Program-made: the position numbers and the translations under genes
Notes under the pieces: model-generated
Databases searched by the model: none
What the model saw: the letters and a program-made list of their open reading frames with translations, nothing else
Told to the model about the DNA's origin: nothing
In this document: piece by piece, positions 27,672 through 36,897 of the stretch
Layout: each line of letters opens with the position of its first letter
How positions within the stretch are numbered: position 1 is the stretch's first letter
Assembly: GCA_019694955.1 (NCBI GenBank)
Contig: JAIBAX010000030.1
Location: forward strand, 1-55,252
DNA: 55,252 nt
Direction of reading: 5' to 3'
Origin: Chitinophagales bacterium
GTDB taxonomy: Bacteria > Bacteroidota > Bacteroidia > Chitinophagales > JADIYW01

Positions 27672-29087
27672 ATGAGGAAAAAAGTTACACACATTTATGT
27701 ACTGCTTCAATCTTTAGGGGATCTGTTGATCCTAAATTGCTCATACATTATTGCGCACTATTTTACGTTCACGCACTTTCAGTCTATCTTTAATACTAGA
27801 TATGCCCAATTATGGGTGTTTTTAAATGTTATTTATCTGCTGTCTGCAAGATTTTCAGGAACATTTGATATCTACAGGGTAACGCGATTCAGTACTATTT
27901 TCAAGACATTCATACAACTCTTCTTTTTACAGATAGTACTAGCCTTTTCTTACATGGTTGTTTTTAAAGACATTTACAGTACCTTTAAAATATCCAGAGA
28001 ACTCCTATTGATACATTTTTCTATTTCTGGAACACTGACGCTTATTTGGAGATTTGGCTTCATCAAAGTTTTAAGATTATACAGATCAAGAGGATTCAAT
28101 ATCCGTAAAGTAGTTATTGTTGGCGCAGGACCAACGGGACAAGAGTTTAGACAAATGTTGGACAATAAACCGGAATATGGCTATACTTTTGTTGGCTTTT
28201 TTGATGACGAGCCGGAAAAATTTCTCGCTCAAAAAAAATACATATTAGGAGATGTCGGCAGTTGCAAACAATTTTGCATTGACAATAGTATTGACGAAAT
28301 TTTTTGCGCCCTTCCTTATAAGCAAGAAGACAAGGTAAAAGAACTTGTTGAGTTTGGAGATAATAATTTAATAAGGGTAAAAATCGTTCCGGATTTTAGT
28401 CGCTTTTTAACACATCATCTAAATAAAGTGGACATCGACCATTATGGCATTTTTCCCGTTTTAACCATCAGAAGCGAACCACTTGAGTTTTTTATCAACC
28501 GCTTTCTAAAACGACTTTTCGACTTTTGTTTTTCTTTTTTAGTTTTTGCCTTGATTCTTTGGTGGCTCATTCCTATCATTTCTTTATTGGTAAAATTCAC
28601 ATCCAAGGGGCCGGTTTTCTTTATTCAAGAACGCTCCGGACTTAAAAATCAAGTATTTAAGGTATATAAGTTTCGGACGATGTATATGAATGATGACGCA
28701 CACACACGTCAAGCTGAGAAAGGAGATCCACGCATAACACCGATTGGAAGCATCCTCAGAAAAACAAACCTAGACGAAATACCACAATTCATCAATGTTT
28801 TTCTTGGACATATGTCCGTAATTGGTCCACGTCCACATATGATTAGACACACTGAAGAATATTCTCAGCTAATAGATAAATTCATGGTGCGGCATTTTGT
28901 AAAACCCGGTATTACAGGATGGGCGCAAGTGAATGGATACCGTGGAGAAATCAAAGATCATCAGGATTTAGAGAACAGAGTGATGGCAGATGTTTGGTAT
29001 ATTGAAAATTGGAGCTTACTTTTGGACTTAAGAATTATTTTAATGACAGTTTTCAATATGGTAAAAGGTGAAGAAAAGGCTTATTAA
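27672..29087 (+). CDS. Undecaprenyl-phosphate sugar-1-phosphate transferase (initiating enzyme, WbaP/WcaJ-like)
   Basis: The 471-residue protein has four N-terminal membrane helices, then a Rossmann-like CoA-binding domain (VVIVGAGPTGQEF, about 148-160). After another helix comes the bacterial sugar transferase domain (about 275-471) with KVYKFRTM, NLDEIPQF (catalytic Asp-Glu) and SVIGPRPHM. The enzyme starts a repeat unit by placing a sugar phosphate on undecaprenyl phosphate. The flippase/polymerase block upstream lacks an initiator, so this gene probably serves it across recA. The family is secure; the first sugar is not known. Confidence 0.93.
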   Translation: MRKKVTHIYVLLQSLGDLLILNCSYIIAHYFTFTHFQSIFNTRYAQLWVFLNVIYLLSARFSGTFDIYRVTRFSTIFKTFIQLFFLQIVLAFSYMVVFKDIYSTFKISRELLLIHFSISGTLTLIWRFGFIKVLRLYRSRGFNIRKVVIVGAGPTGQEFRQMLDNKPEYGYTFVGFFDDEPEKFLAQKKYILGDVGSCKQFCIDNSIDEIFCALPYKQEDKVKELVEFGDNNLIRVKIVPDFSRFLTHHLNKVDIDHYGIFPVLTIRSEPLEFFINRFLKRLFDFCFSFLVFALILWWLIPIISLLVKFTSKGPVFFIQERSGLKNQVFKVYKFRTMYMNDDAHTRQAEKGDPRITPIGSILRKTNLDEIPQFINVFLGHMSVIGPRPHMIRHTEEYSQLIDKFMVRHFVKPGITGWAQVNGYRGEIKDHQDLENRVMADVWYIENWSLLLDLRIILMTVFNMVKGEEKAY

Positions 29088-30816
29088 CTGTTTCCTTATA
29101 GCTTGTTGTTTCTGCTTGAATTCCTTCTCGCAAGAATTAGATTTGCCACTCGGACGCTTATACAATCAATATTATGAGAAGGAAATCTATGCAATAGATT
29201 CTGTAACTTTCCACACTTCCTTTCGTCCGTTCAACTCAGAAGAGTTGTTTCAGGAAATTTATCCGGACAAGAATTTTAACCTCACAAGAGTTGGCATTGA
29301 CAACAAATTCAAAAGATTTATCAATGTCATCGGGTATGATGATATGTTGCGGTTTGATGAACATGGCTTTATAAAAGCTACTACCATCGATACCACTATC
29401 TATAATTACAACAACGAAATTGCCAGAAACGAAAAAAAATATGTTCCGAGAAAATTCTACATTGCCGCAAATCCATTGTTTAGAATGGAAGCCGGTTATG
29501 AATTATTAAGAGGCAAAGTTCCCGGAGAAAAAGTGAATTTAAACGGTAGCAGTGATTTCATCACTTATAATATGAGGGGAATAGAACTCAAAGCCAATAT
29601 CGGCAGAAAAGTTTCCCTTTATACGGCCTTCATGGAAAATCAAGCAAAATTTCCTTATCTCGAAGGATTACACACCAGAGCGATTCAAGCAGCACCGGGA
29701 GAAGGAAAAACGAAAAATTTTAAAGGTACGGGATTTGACTTTGCAACGGCTATCGGATATATCTCCTATTCTCCCAACAAATATTTCAATGTCAAAATGG
29801 GGCATGGAAAACACTTTATAGGAGATGGATATAGGTCGCTATTGCTTTCTGACAATGCTTTCAACTATCCTTATATTCAACTTACTACCAAATTCTGGAA
29901 AATTAAATATGTAAACATCTTTTCCGAATTACAGGCAAATGTCTCCTCAGAAGAAGGTTTTGATAGAGGTGTGGATAGGAAACTAGCCAACTTTAACTAT
30001 GTAACCGCCGACCTTACGCCTTGGATGGAAATCGGCATCTTTGAAGGAATAATATGGAGAAGAACGACACCGGAAGGAAATACAGCTTTTGATTATAATT
30101 TCTTGAATCCTATTATCGGTGTACGTGCTTTTCAAAAAAACCTCGATAATAAAAGAATATACGGGTTGAATTACCGCTTTTCCATACCGAAAAACATGGT
30201 TGTATATGGTCAGTTTGTCGTTGATCAATTAAAAGGTGGATTCAAAAGTGCTGACCTAAAAGCAGGATTTCAAGTGGGATATAAATATTATGAGGCTTTT
30301 GGTGTTGACAACCTCAACCTGCAAGTAGAATTCAATAGAGTGCGACCATATACCTATTCTGGAGAAGACACCATTATTAATTTTTCGCACTATTCGCAGC
30401 CATTGGCACACCCCCTGGGGGCTAATTTTACGGAAGTGTTAGGCATAGTAAACTACCGATATAAAAGATTTTATGGAGAGTGGAAATTAGGTTGGTATCA
30501 GCAAGGGCTGGATTATATAGATAGAGGCACTGCCTATTTCAATTCTGGATCCAATATTTTTGTTCCTCAAAGCTTCTTTGGTACCGATGATGTTAGCTTC
30601 GGTCAAGGTGTTAATATTAATGTCATAAAAAATGAGATTCGAACAGGATTTATTCTGAATCCAAAAATCAACCTTTGCCTAGAAGGAAAAATACAAAATA
30701 GGTTCTACAAATTCGACAATGATGTATCTATACAAAGTCATATCATTACCCTTGGGTTAATTTCCAACCTATTTAACCAATATTATGATTTCACCTTAGG
30801 TCCAATTCGTTTTTAA
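29068..30816 (+). CDS. Outer-membrane beta-barrel of the RemB/Wzi-like type
   Basis: A GTG at 29068, 20 bp inside the upstream gene, gives a clean signal peptide (KKRLINCFLIACCFCLNSFSQ, without the first Met). No in-frame ATG does. The 582-residue mature protein is strand-rich with aromatic girdles and ends in Phe, as outer-membrane barrels do. The segment GHGKHFIGDGYRSLLLSDNA followed by LTTKFWKIKY resembles proteins annotated as gliding motility RemB or capsule-assembly Wzi-like in Bacteroidota. Coupling to the initiating sugar transferase supports a role in surface attachment or export of the glycan. The distinction between RemB and Wzi function cannot be made here. Confidence 0.72.
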   Translation: MKKRLINCFLIACCFCLNSFSQELDLPLGRLYNQYYEKEIYAIDSVTFHTSFRPFNSEELFQEIYPDKNFNLTRVGIDNKFKRFINVIGYDDMLRFDEHGFIKATTIDTTIYNYNNEIARNEKKYVPRKFYIAANPLFRMEAGYELLRGKVPGEKVNLNGSSDFITYNMRGIELKANIGRKVSLYTAFMENQAKFPYLEGLHTRAIQAAPGEGKTKNFKGTGFDFATAIGYISYSPNKYFNVKMGHGKHFIGDGYRSLLLSDNAFNYPYIQLTTKFWKIKYVNIFSELQANVSSEEGFDRGVDRKLANFNYVTADLTPWMEIGIFEGIIWRRTTPEGNTAFDYNFLNPIIGVRAFQKNLDNKRIYGLNYRFSIPKNMVVYGQFVVDQLKGGFKSADLKAGFQVGYKYYEAFGVDNLNLQVEFNRVRPYTYSGEDTIINFSHYSQPLAHPLGANFTEVLGIVNYRYKRFYGEWKLGWYQQGLDYIDRGTAYFNSGSNIFVPQSFFGTDDVSFGQGVNINVIKNEIRTGFILNPKINLCLEGKIQNRFYKFDNDVSIQSHIITLGLISNLFNQYYDFTLGPIRF

Positions 30817-30857
30817 TCCTTTATTTTTGGACATTATTAATCACTCAATAATAATTT

Positions 30858-30865
30858 TATATTTG
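30858..30865 (+). promoter_or_regulatory. -7 element of the small outer-membrane barrel gene
   Basis: TATATTTG, a full TAnnTTTG match, lies 24 bp before the ATG at 30890. This suggests the small barrel gene has its own promoter in addition to any read-through. Confidence 0.5.
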
Positions 30866-30889
30866 TACTCTTAAATAATAAATACAATT

Positions 30890-31588
30890 ATGATGCGTAA
30901 ATGGTTATTTCTTCTTTTTTGTGTGCTTTCCACAAAAACAATGGTAGCTCAGGATGAAGAAACGAAAGAAAAAGTAAATAAAGCAAAAGACAGAATTGTC
31001 GTTGAATTAGCACTCGAAAACCTTATCAATAAACCGGACACGATTAAAATCAGTGGACTTTCTCGAGGATTCAATACCTATTTCATGTACGACATTCCTT
31101 TAGGAAAATCGAGATTGAGTTTAGCACCGGGAATTGGTATCGGTACAAGCAATTTCTACCATAAATCAAACAAAATCGTTTCCGATTCTGCAAAAACATA
31201 TTTCGTTCCAATCGACAAATCAACCTTTGATGTCAAGAAAAACAAAATTGGATTAACCTATGTTGACATTCCGATCGAACTCAGGTATCGGTCAAAACCA
31301 AACGACAAGAATACTTCTTGGAAACTTGCCGCCGGATTTAAAATCGGCTTCCTCATCCATAATAAGTGGAAATACAAAGGACTTGACTTAGATGGAAGCG
31401 GTAAAGAAGTGAAGTTTAAACAATATAATGTCGCCAATTTAGAAAAACTGCGTTATGGTGTTACCCTTCGCGGTGGGTATGGTGCCTTTAACCTTTTCGT
31501 AAATTATTATATTAGTTCCTTATTCAAGGCAGAAAACGGTCCTGCCATGCACCCTATTGCATTTGGAATTTCTATCAACGGTCTCTAA
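30890..31588 (+). CDS. Small outer-membrane beta-barrel (porin-family) protein
   Basis: The 232-residue product has a signal peptide (MMRKWLFLLFCVLSTKTMVAQ), then a short charged helix and about eight amphipathic strands. The strands include RLSLAPGIGIGTSNFYH, LTYVDIPIELRYRS and LRYGVTLRGGYG, a pattern typical of the Bacteroidota outer-membrane barrel group that includes PorT-like proteins. No specific function can be assigned. It is the last gene before a strong terminator. Either of two adjacent ATG codons (30890, 30893) could start it. Confidence 0.8.
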   Translation: MMRKWLFLLFCVLSTKTMVAQDEETKEKVNKAKDRIVVELALENLINKPDTIKISGLSRGFNTYFMYDIPLGKSRLSLAPGIGIGTSNFYHKSNKIVSDSAKTYFVPIDKSTFDVKKNKIGLTYVDIPIELRYRSKPNDKNTSWKLAAGFKIGFLIHNKWKYKGLDLDGSGKEVKFKQYNVANLEKLRYGVTLRGGYGAFNLFVNYYISSLFKAENGPAMHPIAFGISINGL

Positions 31589-31604
31589 TTATTATATAGC
31601 ATAT

Positions 31605-31638
31605 AAAAAAGGGTTTGAGGAATGCTCAAACCCTTTTT
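31605..31638 (+). terminator. Rho-independent terminator after the small barrel gene
   Basis: GGGTTTGAG (31611-31619) pairs perfectly with CTCAAACCC (31625-31633) around a 5-base loop, followed by TTTTT. Six A upstream extend the stem. It lies 17 bp after the stop and separates this unit from leuA. Confidence 0.92.
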
Positions 31639-31791
31639 ATTTTATAGGGCATTGTTTTAGAAATTTTGATTATTTGTTGATTTTTTATTAAAAAACATAA
31701 TTTTTTACTATAAAATCGTTATTTAAACTTGCCTTAAAATAGGATACCAAAAAATAAGCCTAATTTTATTCTTTTCCTAAATGATAAAACA

Positions 31792-33279
31792 ATGAGTGAA
31801 AAGGTATTTGTATTTGATACAACACTGCGAGATGGCGAACAGGTTCCCGGTTGCCAATTAAATACTATAGAGAAAATTGAAGTTGGTTTAGCACTCGAAG
31901 CACTCGGAGTGGATATCCTTGAAGCAGGATTTCCCATATCAAGTCCCGGAGATTTTAATTCTGTTGTAGAAATTAGCAAAAACATCCGCAAACCAACCAT
32001 TTGTGCACTCACGCGAGCCAGAAAAGAAGATATTGAGTGCGCCGCAGAAGCCCTCAAATTTGCTGCACGAGGAAGAATACACACCGGAATAGGAAGTTCT
32101 GACATTCATATAAAAAACAAATTGCGTACCACACGCGAGCAAATTCTTGAACAAGCCGCTTGGGCAGCATCCTTTGCAAGAAATTTTGTCGATGATGTAG
32201 AGTTCTTTTGTGAGGACGCCGGACGTGCCGATTTAGATTTTTTAGCAAAAATGGTCGAAACAGTCATTGCCGCCGGAGCAACCGTAGTAAATATCCCCGA
32301 TACTACCGGATATTGTCTACCGGAGGAATATGGCAAAAGAATTAAGTTTCTCTATGATCATGTTCCCAATATTGACAAAGCCATTATTTCCGTACATTGC
32401 CACAATGATTTGGGATTAGCAACCGCCAATACCATTGCCGGAATAAAAAACGGCGCCCGCCAAATTGAAGTTACCATGAACGGTATCGGCGAACGTGCCG
32501 GAAATACCTCACTCGAAGAAGTGGCCATGATTTTAAAAAGCCATGAGGCCTCTTTAAAATTGTTCACAGATATCAATATCAAAAAAATATACCCCACCAG
32601 TAGGTTGATAACCAGATTAATGCGTATGCCGGTACAACCGAATAAAGCTATTGTTGGCAGAAATGCCTTTGCACACTCTTCAGGAATTCATCAGGATGGC
32701 GTTTTGAAAAACAGAGAAAATTATGAAATCATCGACCCACATGATGTTGGCATCCCCGAGTCTTTAATTGTCTTAACAGCGAGAAGTGGTAGGGCAGCCC
32801 TCAAACATCGTTTTGAAAAAATTGGACTTACCATGACCCAAGAAGAATTAGATGTTGCGTATAAAAGTTTCCTAGACTTGGCCGACCAAAGAAAAGAAAT
32901 TTATGACGACGACCTATTGGAAATGATGGGTATGAGCAAAGAAGGGAAGATTTTTGAAGTAGAAAGCCTGCGTGTAGAATGTGGTGATGGTGGCTCACAT
33001 GCAAAAGTCATCCTAAGAAAAAATGGGCAATTGGTTGAAGGAGAAGGAAATGGAAACGGGCCTGTAGATGCCACCATTAAAGCCATAAAATCAATTGTTG
33101 GCAATCTATGCCATCTAGAGGAATACTTAGTACAAGCCATCACAGGAGGAAGTGGTGATGTAGGCAAGGTACATATACAAGTTTCTAAAGAGGGTTCTTT
33201 CTATTATGGTTTTGGCGCAGATACAGACATTGTGTTGGCTTCTGCAAAAGCATATGTGGATGCAATAAATAAATTATAA
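31792..33279 (+). CDS. leuA: 2-isopropylmalate synthase
   Basis: LeuA condenses acetyl-CoA with 2-oxoisovalerate in the first committed step of leucine synthesis. The 495-residue length fits. The catalytic TIM barrel opens with [12 protein letters not shown] and carries the metal-binding [14 protein letters not shown]. The HSSGIHQDG motif follows, then a C-terminal LeuA regulatory domain (about 365-495) that binds leucine in relatives. Citramalate synthase is a less likely alternative given leuC and leuD follow directly. leuC starts 1 bp after the stop. Confidence 0.94.
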   Translation: MSEKVFVFDTTLRDGEQVPGCQLNTIEKIEVGLALEALGVDILEAGFPISSPGDFNSVVEISKNIRKPTICALTRARKEDIECAAEALKFAARGRIHTGIGSSDIHIKNKLRTTREQILEQAAWAASFARNFVDDVEFFCEDAGRADLDFLAKMVETVIAAGATVVNIPDTTGYCLPEEYGKRIKFLYDHVPNIDKAIISVHCHNDLGLATANTIAGIKNGARQIEVTMNGIGERAGNTSLEEVAMILKSHEASLKLFTDINIKKIYPTSRLITRLMRMPVQPNKAIVGRNAFAHSSGIHQDGVLKNRENYEIIDPHDVGIPESLIVLTARSGRAALKHRFEKIGLTMTQEELDVAYKSFLDLADQRKEIYDDDLLEMMGMSKEGKIFEVESLRVECGDGGSHAKVILRKNGQLVEGEGNGNGPVDATIKAIKSIVGNLCHLEEYLVQAITGGSGDVGKVHIQVSKEGSFYYGFGADTDIVLASAKAYVDAINKL

Positions 33280-33280
33280 G

Positions 33281-34678
33281 ATGGGAAGGACATTGTTTGA
33301 AAAGGTATGGAATAAACATATCGTTAGGCAGATAGAAGACGGCCCTGTGGTATTGTACATAGACAAACATTTTATTCACGAGGTAACAACGCCACAAGCC
33401 TTTGCAGGATTAGATAAAAAAGGAATTAAGGTCTTTCGACCACAAAATACCGTTGCTACTGCGGATCATAATGTGCCAACAAAAGACCAACACTTACCCA
33501 TTCGAGAGGCGCTCTCCAAACATCAGGTAGATACCCTGATAAAAAACTGTACCAACCATGGATTGGAGCTTTATGGATTAGGGCATCCCTATCAAGGCAT
33601 TGTACATGTCATTGGGCCTGAATTGGGTTTTACGCTTCCAGGAATGACCATTGTTTGCGGCGATAGCCATACCTCCACACATGGCGCTTTCGGTGCTATT
33701 GCCTTCGGTATCGGCACCAGCGAAGTAGAACAGGTATTGGCAACACAGTGTGTATTGCAGATGAAACCTAAAACAATGAGGATTTCCATTGAAGGCGAAT
33801 TGGAGAAAGGCGTTACCGCTAAGGATATCATCTTATATATTATTTCAAAAATTTCTGCCAGTGGTGGAACAGGATATTTTGTAGAATATGCCGGATCGGC
33901 AATCCGTTCTCTTTCTATGGAAGGAAGGATGACCATTTGCAATATGAGTATAGAAATGGGCGCTCGCGGAGGCATTATCGCCCCGGACGAAACTACTTTC
34001 AAGTATATTCAAGGACGCAAATTTGCCCCACAAGGCATCAACTTCGATAAGGCTGTAGCATCCTGGAAGCAATTGGCAACAGATGATGATGCGATTTTTG
34101 ATAAAGAACTACATTTTGACGCTTCTGATATCGAACCCATGGTTACTTTTGGCACCAATCCCGGCATGGGCATAAAAATTTCCCAGAACATCCCCGATGC
34201 TGAACGATTATTAGCGCAAGAGAAAGAAAATTTCCTAAAATCCCTCCAATATATGGGTTTTCAACCCAATGAACCTTTATTGGGAAAGCCCGTTGATTAT
34301 GTGTTTATTGGTAGTTGTACCAATTCCAGAATTGAAGACCTTCGGGCTGTTGCAAATTTGGTGAAAGGAAAAAGAAAAGCAGAAAATGTAACCGTATGGA
34401 TTGTTCCGGGTTCTAAAAAAGTGGAGTTGCAAGCCAGAGAAGAAGGCATTCACACGATTTTGGAGGAAGCGGGTTTTGAATTGCGCGAACCGGGATGCTC
34501 CGCATGTCTCGGTATGAATGAAGATAAGATTCCTACTGGCAAATACTGTATATCCACGTCAAACAGAAATTTCGAAGGTCGGCAGGGGCCTGGTGCTAGG
34601 ACATTACTTGCCAGCCCCATCATGGCTGCAGCTGCGGCATTGACCGGAAAAATTACCGATGTCAGACAATATTTTTAA
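33281..34678 (+). CDS. leuC: 3-isopropylmalate dehydratase large subunit
   Basis: LeuC with LeuD isomerises 2- to 3-isopropylmalate through a [4Fe-4S] cluster. The 465-residue protein contains [14 protein letters not shown] and the three cluster ligands, Cys346 (GSCTNSR), Cys406 and Cys409 ([11 protein letters not shown]). The usual C-terminal [11 protein letters not shown] motif is present. It lies between leuA (1-bp gap) and leuD (4-bp gap), so the three are one operon. The identification is secure. Confidence 0.97.
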   Translation: MGRTLFEKVWNKHIVRQIEDGPVVLYIDKHFIHEVTTPQAFAGLDKKGIKVFRPQNTVATADHNVPTKDQHLPIREALSKHQVDTLIKNCTNHGLELYGLGHPYQGIVHVIGPELGFTLPGMTIVCGDSHTSTHGAFGAIAFGIGTSEVEQVLATQCVLQMKPKTMRISIEGELEKGVTAKDIILYIISKISASGGTGYFVEYAGSAIRSLSMEGRMTICNMSIEMGARGGIIAPDETTFKYIQGRKFAPQGINFDKAVASWKQLATDDDAIFDKELHFDASDIEPMVTFGTNPGMGIKISQNIPDAERLLAQEKENFLKSLQYMGFQPNEPLLGKPVDYVFIGSCTNSRIEDLRAVANLVKGKRKAENVTVWIVPGSKKVELQAREEGIHTILEEAGFELREPGCSACLGMNEDKIPTGKYCISTSNRNFEGRQGPGARTLLASPIMAAAAALTGKITDVRQYF

Positions 34679-34682
34679 CATT

Positions 34683-35279
34683 ATGGAGAAGTTCACTACA
34701 ATACAATCTACTGCCGTACCGCTTCAAATCGAAGACATCGACACAGACCAGATTATCCCGGCAAGATTCTTAAAAGCAACCACCAGAGAAGGGTTTGGAG
34801 AAAACCTCTTCCGCGATTGGCGCTATAATGACAACCAAACACCGAAAGCCGACTTTATACTCAATGACACTACATACTCGGGAACCATTCTTGTTGTTGG
34901 AAAGAATTTTGGGTGCGGCTCTAGTCGCGAGCATGCGGCATGGGCTTTGTATGATTACGGTTTTCGGGTGGTCGTCAGCAGTTTTTTTGCAGATATCTTC
35001 AAAAACAACGCCCTCAACAATGGGCTCTTACCATTAGTGGTGAAAGAATCGGTATTAGCCGCCATTTTTACAGCGATAAAAGAAGACCCAAAAACTTTAT
35101 TAATCGTTGATCTTCAACAACAAACAATAGAAGTGCCATCAAAAAATATGGTGGAAACTTTCGAGATAAATTCTTATAAAAAGACGTGCATGCTCAATGG
35201 GTATGAAGACATTGATTATCTATTGAGTCTAAAAGAAGAAATCGCCGCATTTGAGGAACAACATTTAATAACAGGATGA
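34683..35279 (+). CDS. leuD: 3-isopropylmalate dehydratase small subunit
   Basis: The 198-residue swivel-domain partner of LeuC has [14 protein letters not shown] near the N-terminus and [14 protein letters not shown] in the substrate loop, both standard for LeuD. A longer frame from 34659 would overlap the leuC end by 20 bp and add eight residues not expected in LeuD, so the ATG at 34683 is chosen. No leuB follows. Instead the 153-bp inverted-repeat element begins 1 bp after the stop codon. Confidence 0.95.
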   Translation: MEKFTTIQSTAVPLQIEDIDTDQIIPARFLKATTREGFGENLFRDWRYNDNQTPKADFILNDTTYSGTILVVGKNFGCGSSREHAAWALYDYGFRVVVSSFFADIFKNNALNNGLLPLVVKESVLAAIFTAIKEDPKTLLIVDLQQQTIEVPSKNMVETFEINSYKKTCMLNGYEDIDYLLSLKEEIAAFEEQHLITG

Positions 35280-35280
35280 T

Positions 35281-35433
35281 TTATCACAAAAGTAATTATA
35301 AAATTGTCCATTAATAAAATCCAATTTCCTGTTCTCGTGTCGACACGAGAACACGAGTGGACTACTTTATAAATATCTTGTTATTATAAAGTAGTCGACA
35401 CCTGAACAAGGTATTGGGTTACTTTTGTGATAA
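35281..35433. repeat. MITE-like element with 15-bp terminal inverted repeats and internal palindromes
   Basis: The ends TTATCACAAAAGTAA (35281-35295) and TTACTTTTGTGATAA (35419-35433) are perfect inverted copies. Inside are CCAAT/ATTGG arms (35321-35325 with 35413-35417). A 22-bp perfect palindrome follows (35331-35352, centre GTCGAC). A 13-bp inverted repeat has arms 35360-35372 and 35384-35396. The whole element can fold as one long nested hairpin. It has no open frame. The core is found again, inverted and diverged, at 39378-39447. It may also act as a bidirectional terminator between leuD and the convergent lipase gene. Confidence 0.8.
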
Positions 35434-35472
35434 GGTCATTGGGAGTTTTCAAACCTTCGCTAAAGAAAAAGG

Positions 35473-36771
35473 CTAAAATACTGCGACACTGATACCGTCG
35501 GTTTTTGATGGCCATTTCGGTGTATTTAATACTACTCCATTTAATTCAAATGCTGTGCTGCCATTTTCTAGCGCCGACATATAAAAATCAGCACCTTTCA
35601 ACGATTGAAAACCATCGAAAAGAGGAATAGAGTTAAGATCAGTAGTATTGTTTTTATTATCATCGTATAAAAATATCGCCAACGTGTTCTTTTCAGGAGC
35701 AAGAAAAGTTTCATTTGTAAGGGATGCGCCATCTATCGTTAAATTATCTCTTCCTAACCATAAGGCTTTTGATGTGCTATAAAACACCGCCACTGCTTCA
35801 GCATCATCTTTAGGAATTCCGGCAAAAGCGAACCGCAGTGGAGAGCCTTCCGGAGGGAAAGTTCTAAACACCAACGCATGATTATCTGACGCAAACGGCC
35901 ATCTATAGAAATGTAGCTTCCTGTCGCCGCTCTCTGGAGTACTTACTTCAAACTCATAATATGCCTCTTTTCTTGGGAAAAAGGGTCCCCATTTTCCATC
36001 TTTCTTAATATTGAAAATGGCGTCAGGTGTTGGCAATATTCTTTTTCCCGTGGCAGAGGCTACTTCATAAATCTTCAATGTTGACCCTTCTAAAATCCTA
36101 TTTTCGACAAAAGTCAACACCTTCCCTGAAATCTCCGGATTATCGACGGTTTTTGGCATATTCATTTCCGGAAGCTTACCATAGAAAAGTTGAAAAATAG
36201 GTTCGAAAGTTTTATAAGTAGCGACGATTTCATTATGATCCACATCTGGCAATTCAATATTTATAGCATTGGGAATGGGCGCTCCATCCGTAACGACATA
36301 ATCCAAAGTAGGCCATATATTCAGCGTGGGGATGCCCTCGTTTGGAAGTTGCGTTCTGTATCTTAAAAAGGGTGCAATCATGGCAAGGTGTGCTACCTTC
36401 GGCGCATTTTTTTCTTTTTTACAATAGCTATAAGATAACCCTCCACCCAATGAGTGTCCAATGAGATCAACCTTTGATGCCCCTGTTTCTGCTAAAACTT
36501 TATCAACAAATATTTCGAGTTGATAAGCATTTAAATCTGCATTGGTTTCTGTTGTATTCCAATCGAAATAGAAAATATCTTCCTTTGCTACGCCGTTGGT
36601 TTCCAACATCTTGGAAAGATATTCATAAGAATCGCTGCTCCCCAAATAGCCATGAACTACTACAATAGGATAAGCGTTCACCTTTGATACCGTATGGGTA
36701 TGTTGGGTTTCCTTTTTACAGGAAAAAATCAAAACAAGTAATAGTATCGGCAATCGAACAATATCCTTCAT
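35473..36771 (-). CDS. Lipase-like alpha/beta-hydrolase lipoprotein
   Basis: The 432-residue product has a lipoprotein signal with the lipobox LIFSC (Cys18). The N-terminal half is an alpha/beta-hydrolase. The oxyanion segment VVVHGYLG is followed by the nucleophile elbow GHSLGG with Ser107. The C-terminal half (about 215-432) looks like beta domains of unknown role. The frame extends to 36798, but a -7 box covers that codon, so 36771 is the start. It is probably an outer-membrane-anchored lipase or esterase. Triacylglycerol, polyester and other ester substrates cannot be told apart. Confidence 0.82.
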   Translation of the reverse strand: MKDIVRLPILLLVLIFSCKKETQHTHTVSKVNAYPIVVVHGYLGSSDSYEYLSKMLETNGVAKEDIFYFDWNTTETNADLNAYQLEIFVDKVLAETGASKVDLIGHSLGGGLSYSYCKKEKNAPKVAHLAMIAPFLRYRTQLPNEGIPTLNIWPTLDYVVTDGAPIPNAINIELPDVDHNEIVATYKTFEPIFQLFYGKLPEMNMPKTVDNPEISGKVLTFVENRILEGSTLKIYEVASATGKRILPTPDAIFNIKKDGKWGPFFPRKEAYYEFEVSTPESGDRKLHFYRWPFASDNHALVFRTFPPEGSPLRFAFAGIPKDDAEAVAVFYSTSKALWLGRDNLTIDGASLTNETFLAPEKNTLAIFLYDDNKNNTTDLNSIPLFDGFQSLKGADFYMSALENGSTAFELNGVVLNTPKWPSKTDGISVAVF

Positions 36772-36795
36772 AGCAATAATTATGTTACTGTAACC

Positions 36796-36803
36796 CAAAG
36801 ATA
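36796..36803 (-). promoter_or_regulatory. -7 element that decides the lipase start
   Basis: The complement of 36796-36803 reads TATCTTTG, a full TAnnTTTG match. The upstream candidate ATG at 36798 overlaps it and cannot be in its transcript. The ATG at 36771 lies 24 bp downstream. Confidence 0.55.
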
Positions 36804-36897
36804 TCTATAAAGTTTATTTTTCTTTGGATAAGTTTCATTTTCATTAACAGTGACCTGTTTGCTTGATTATTCAATAGATTTTGATTAAACTTGTTGT

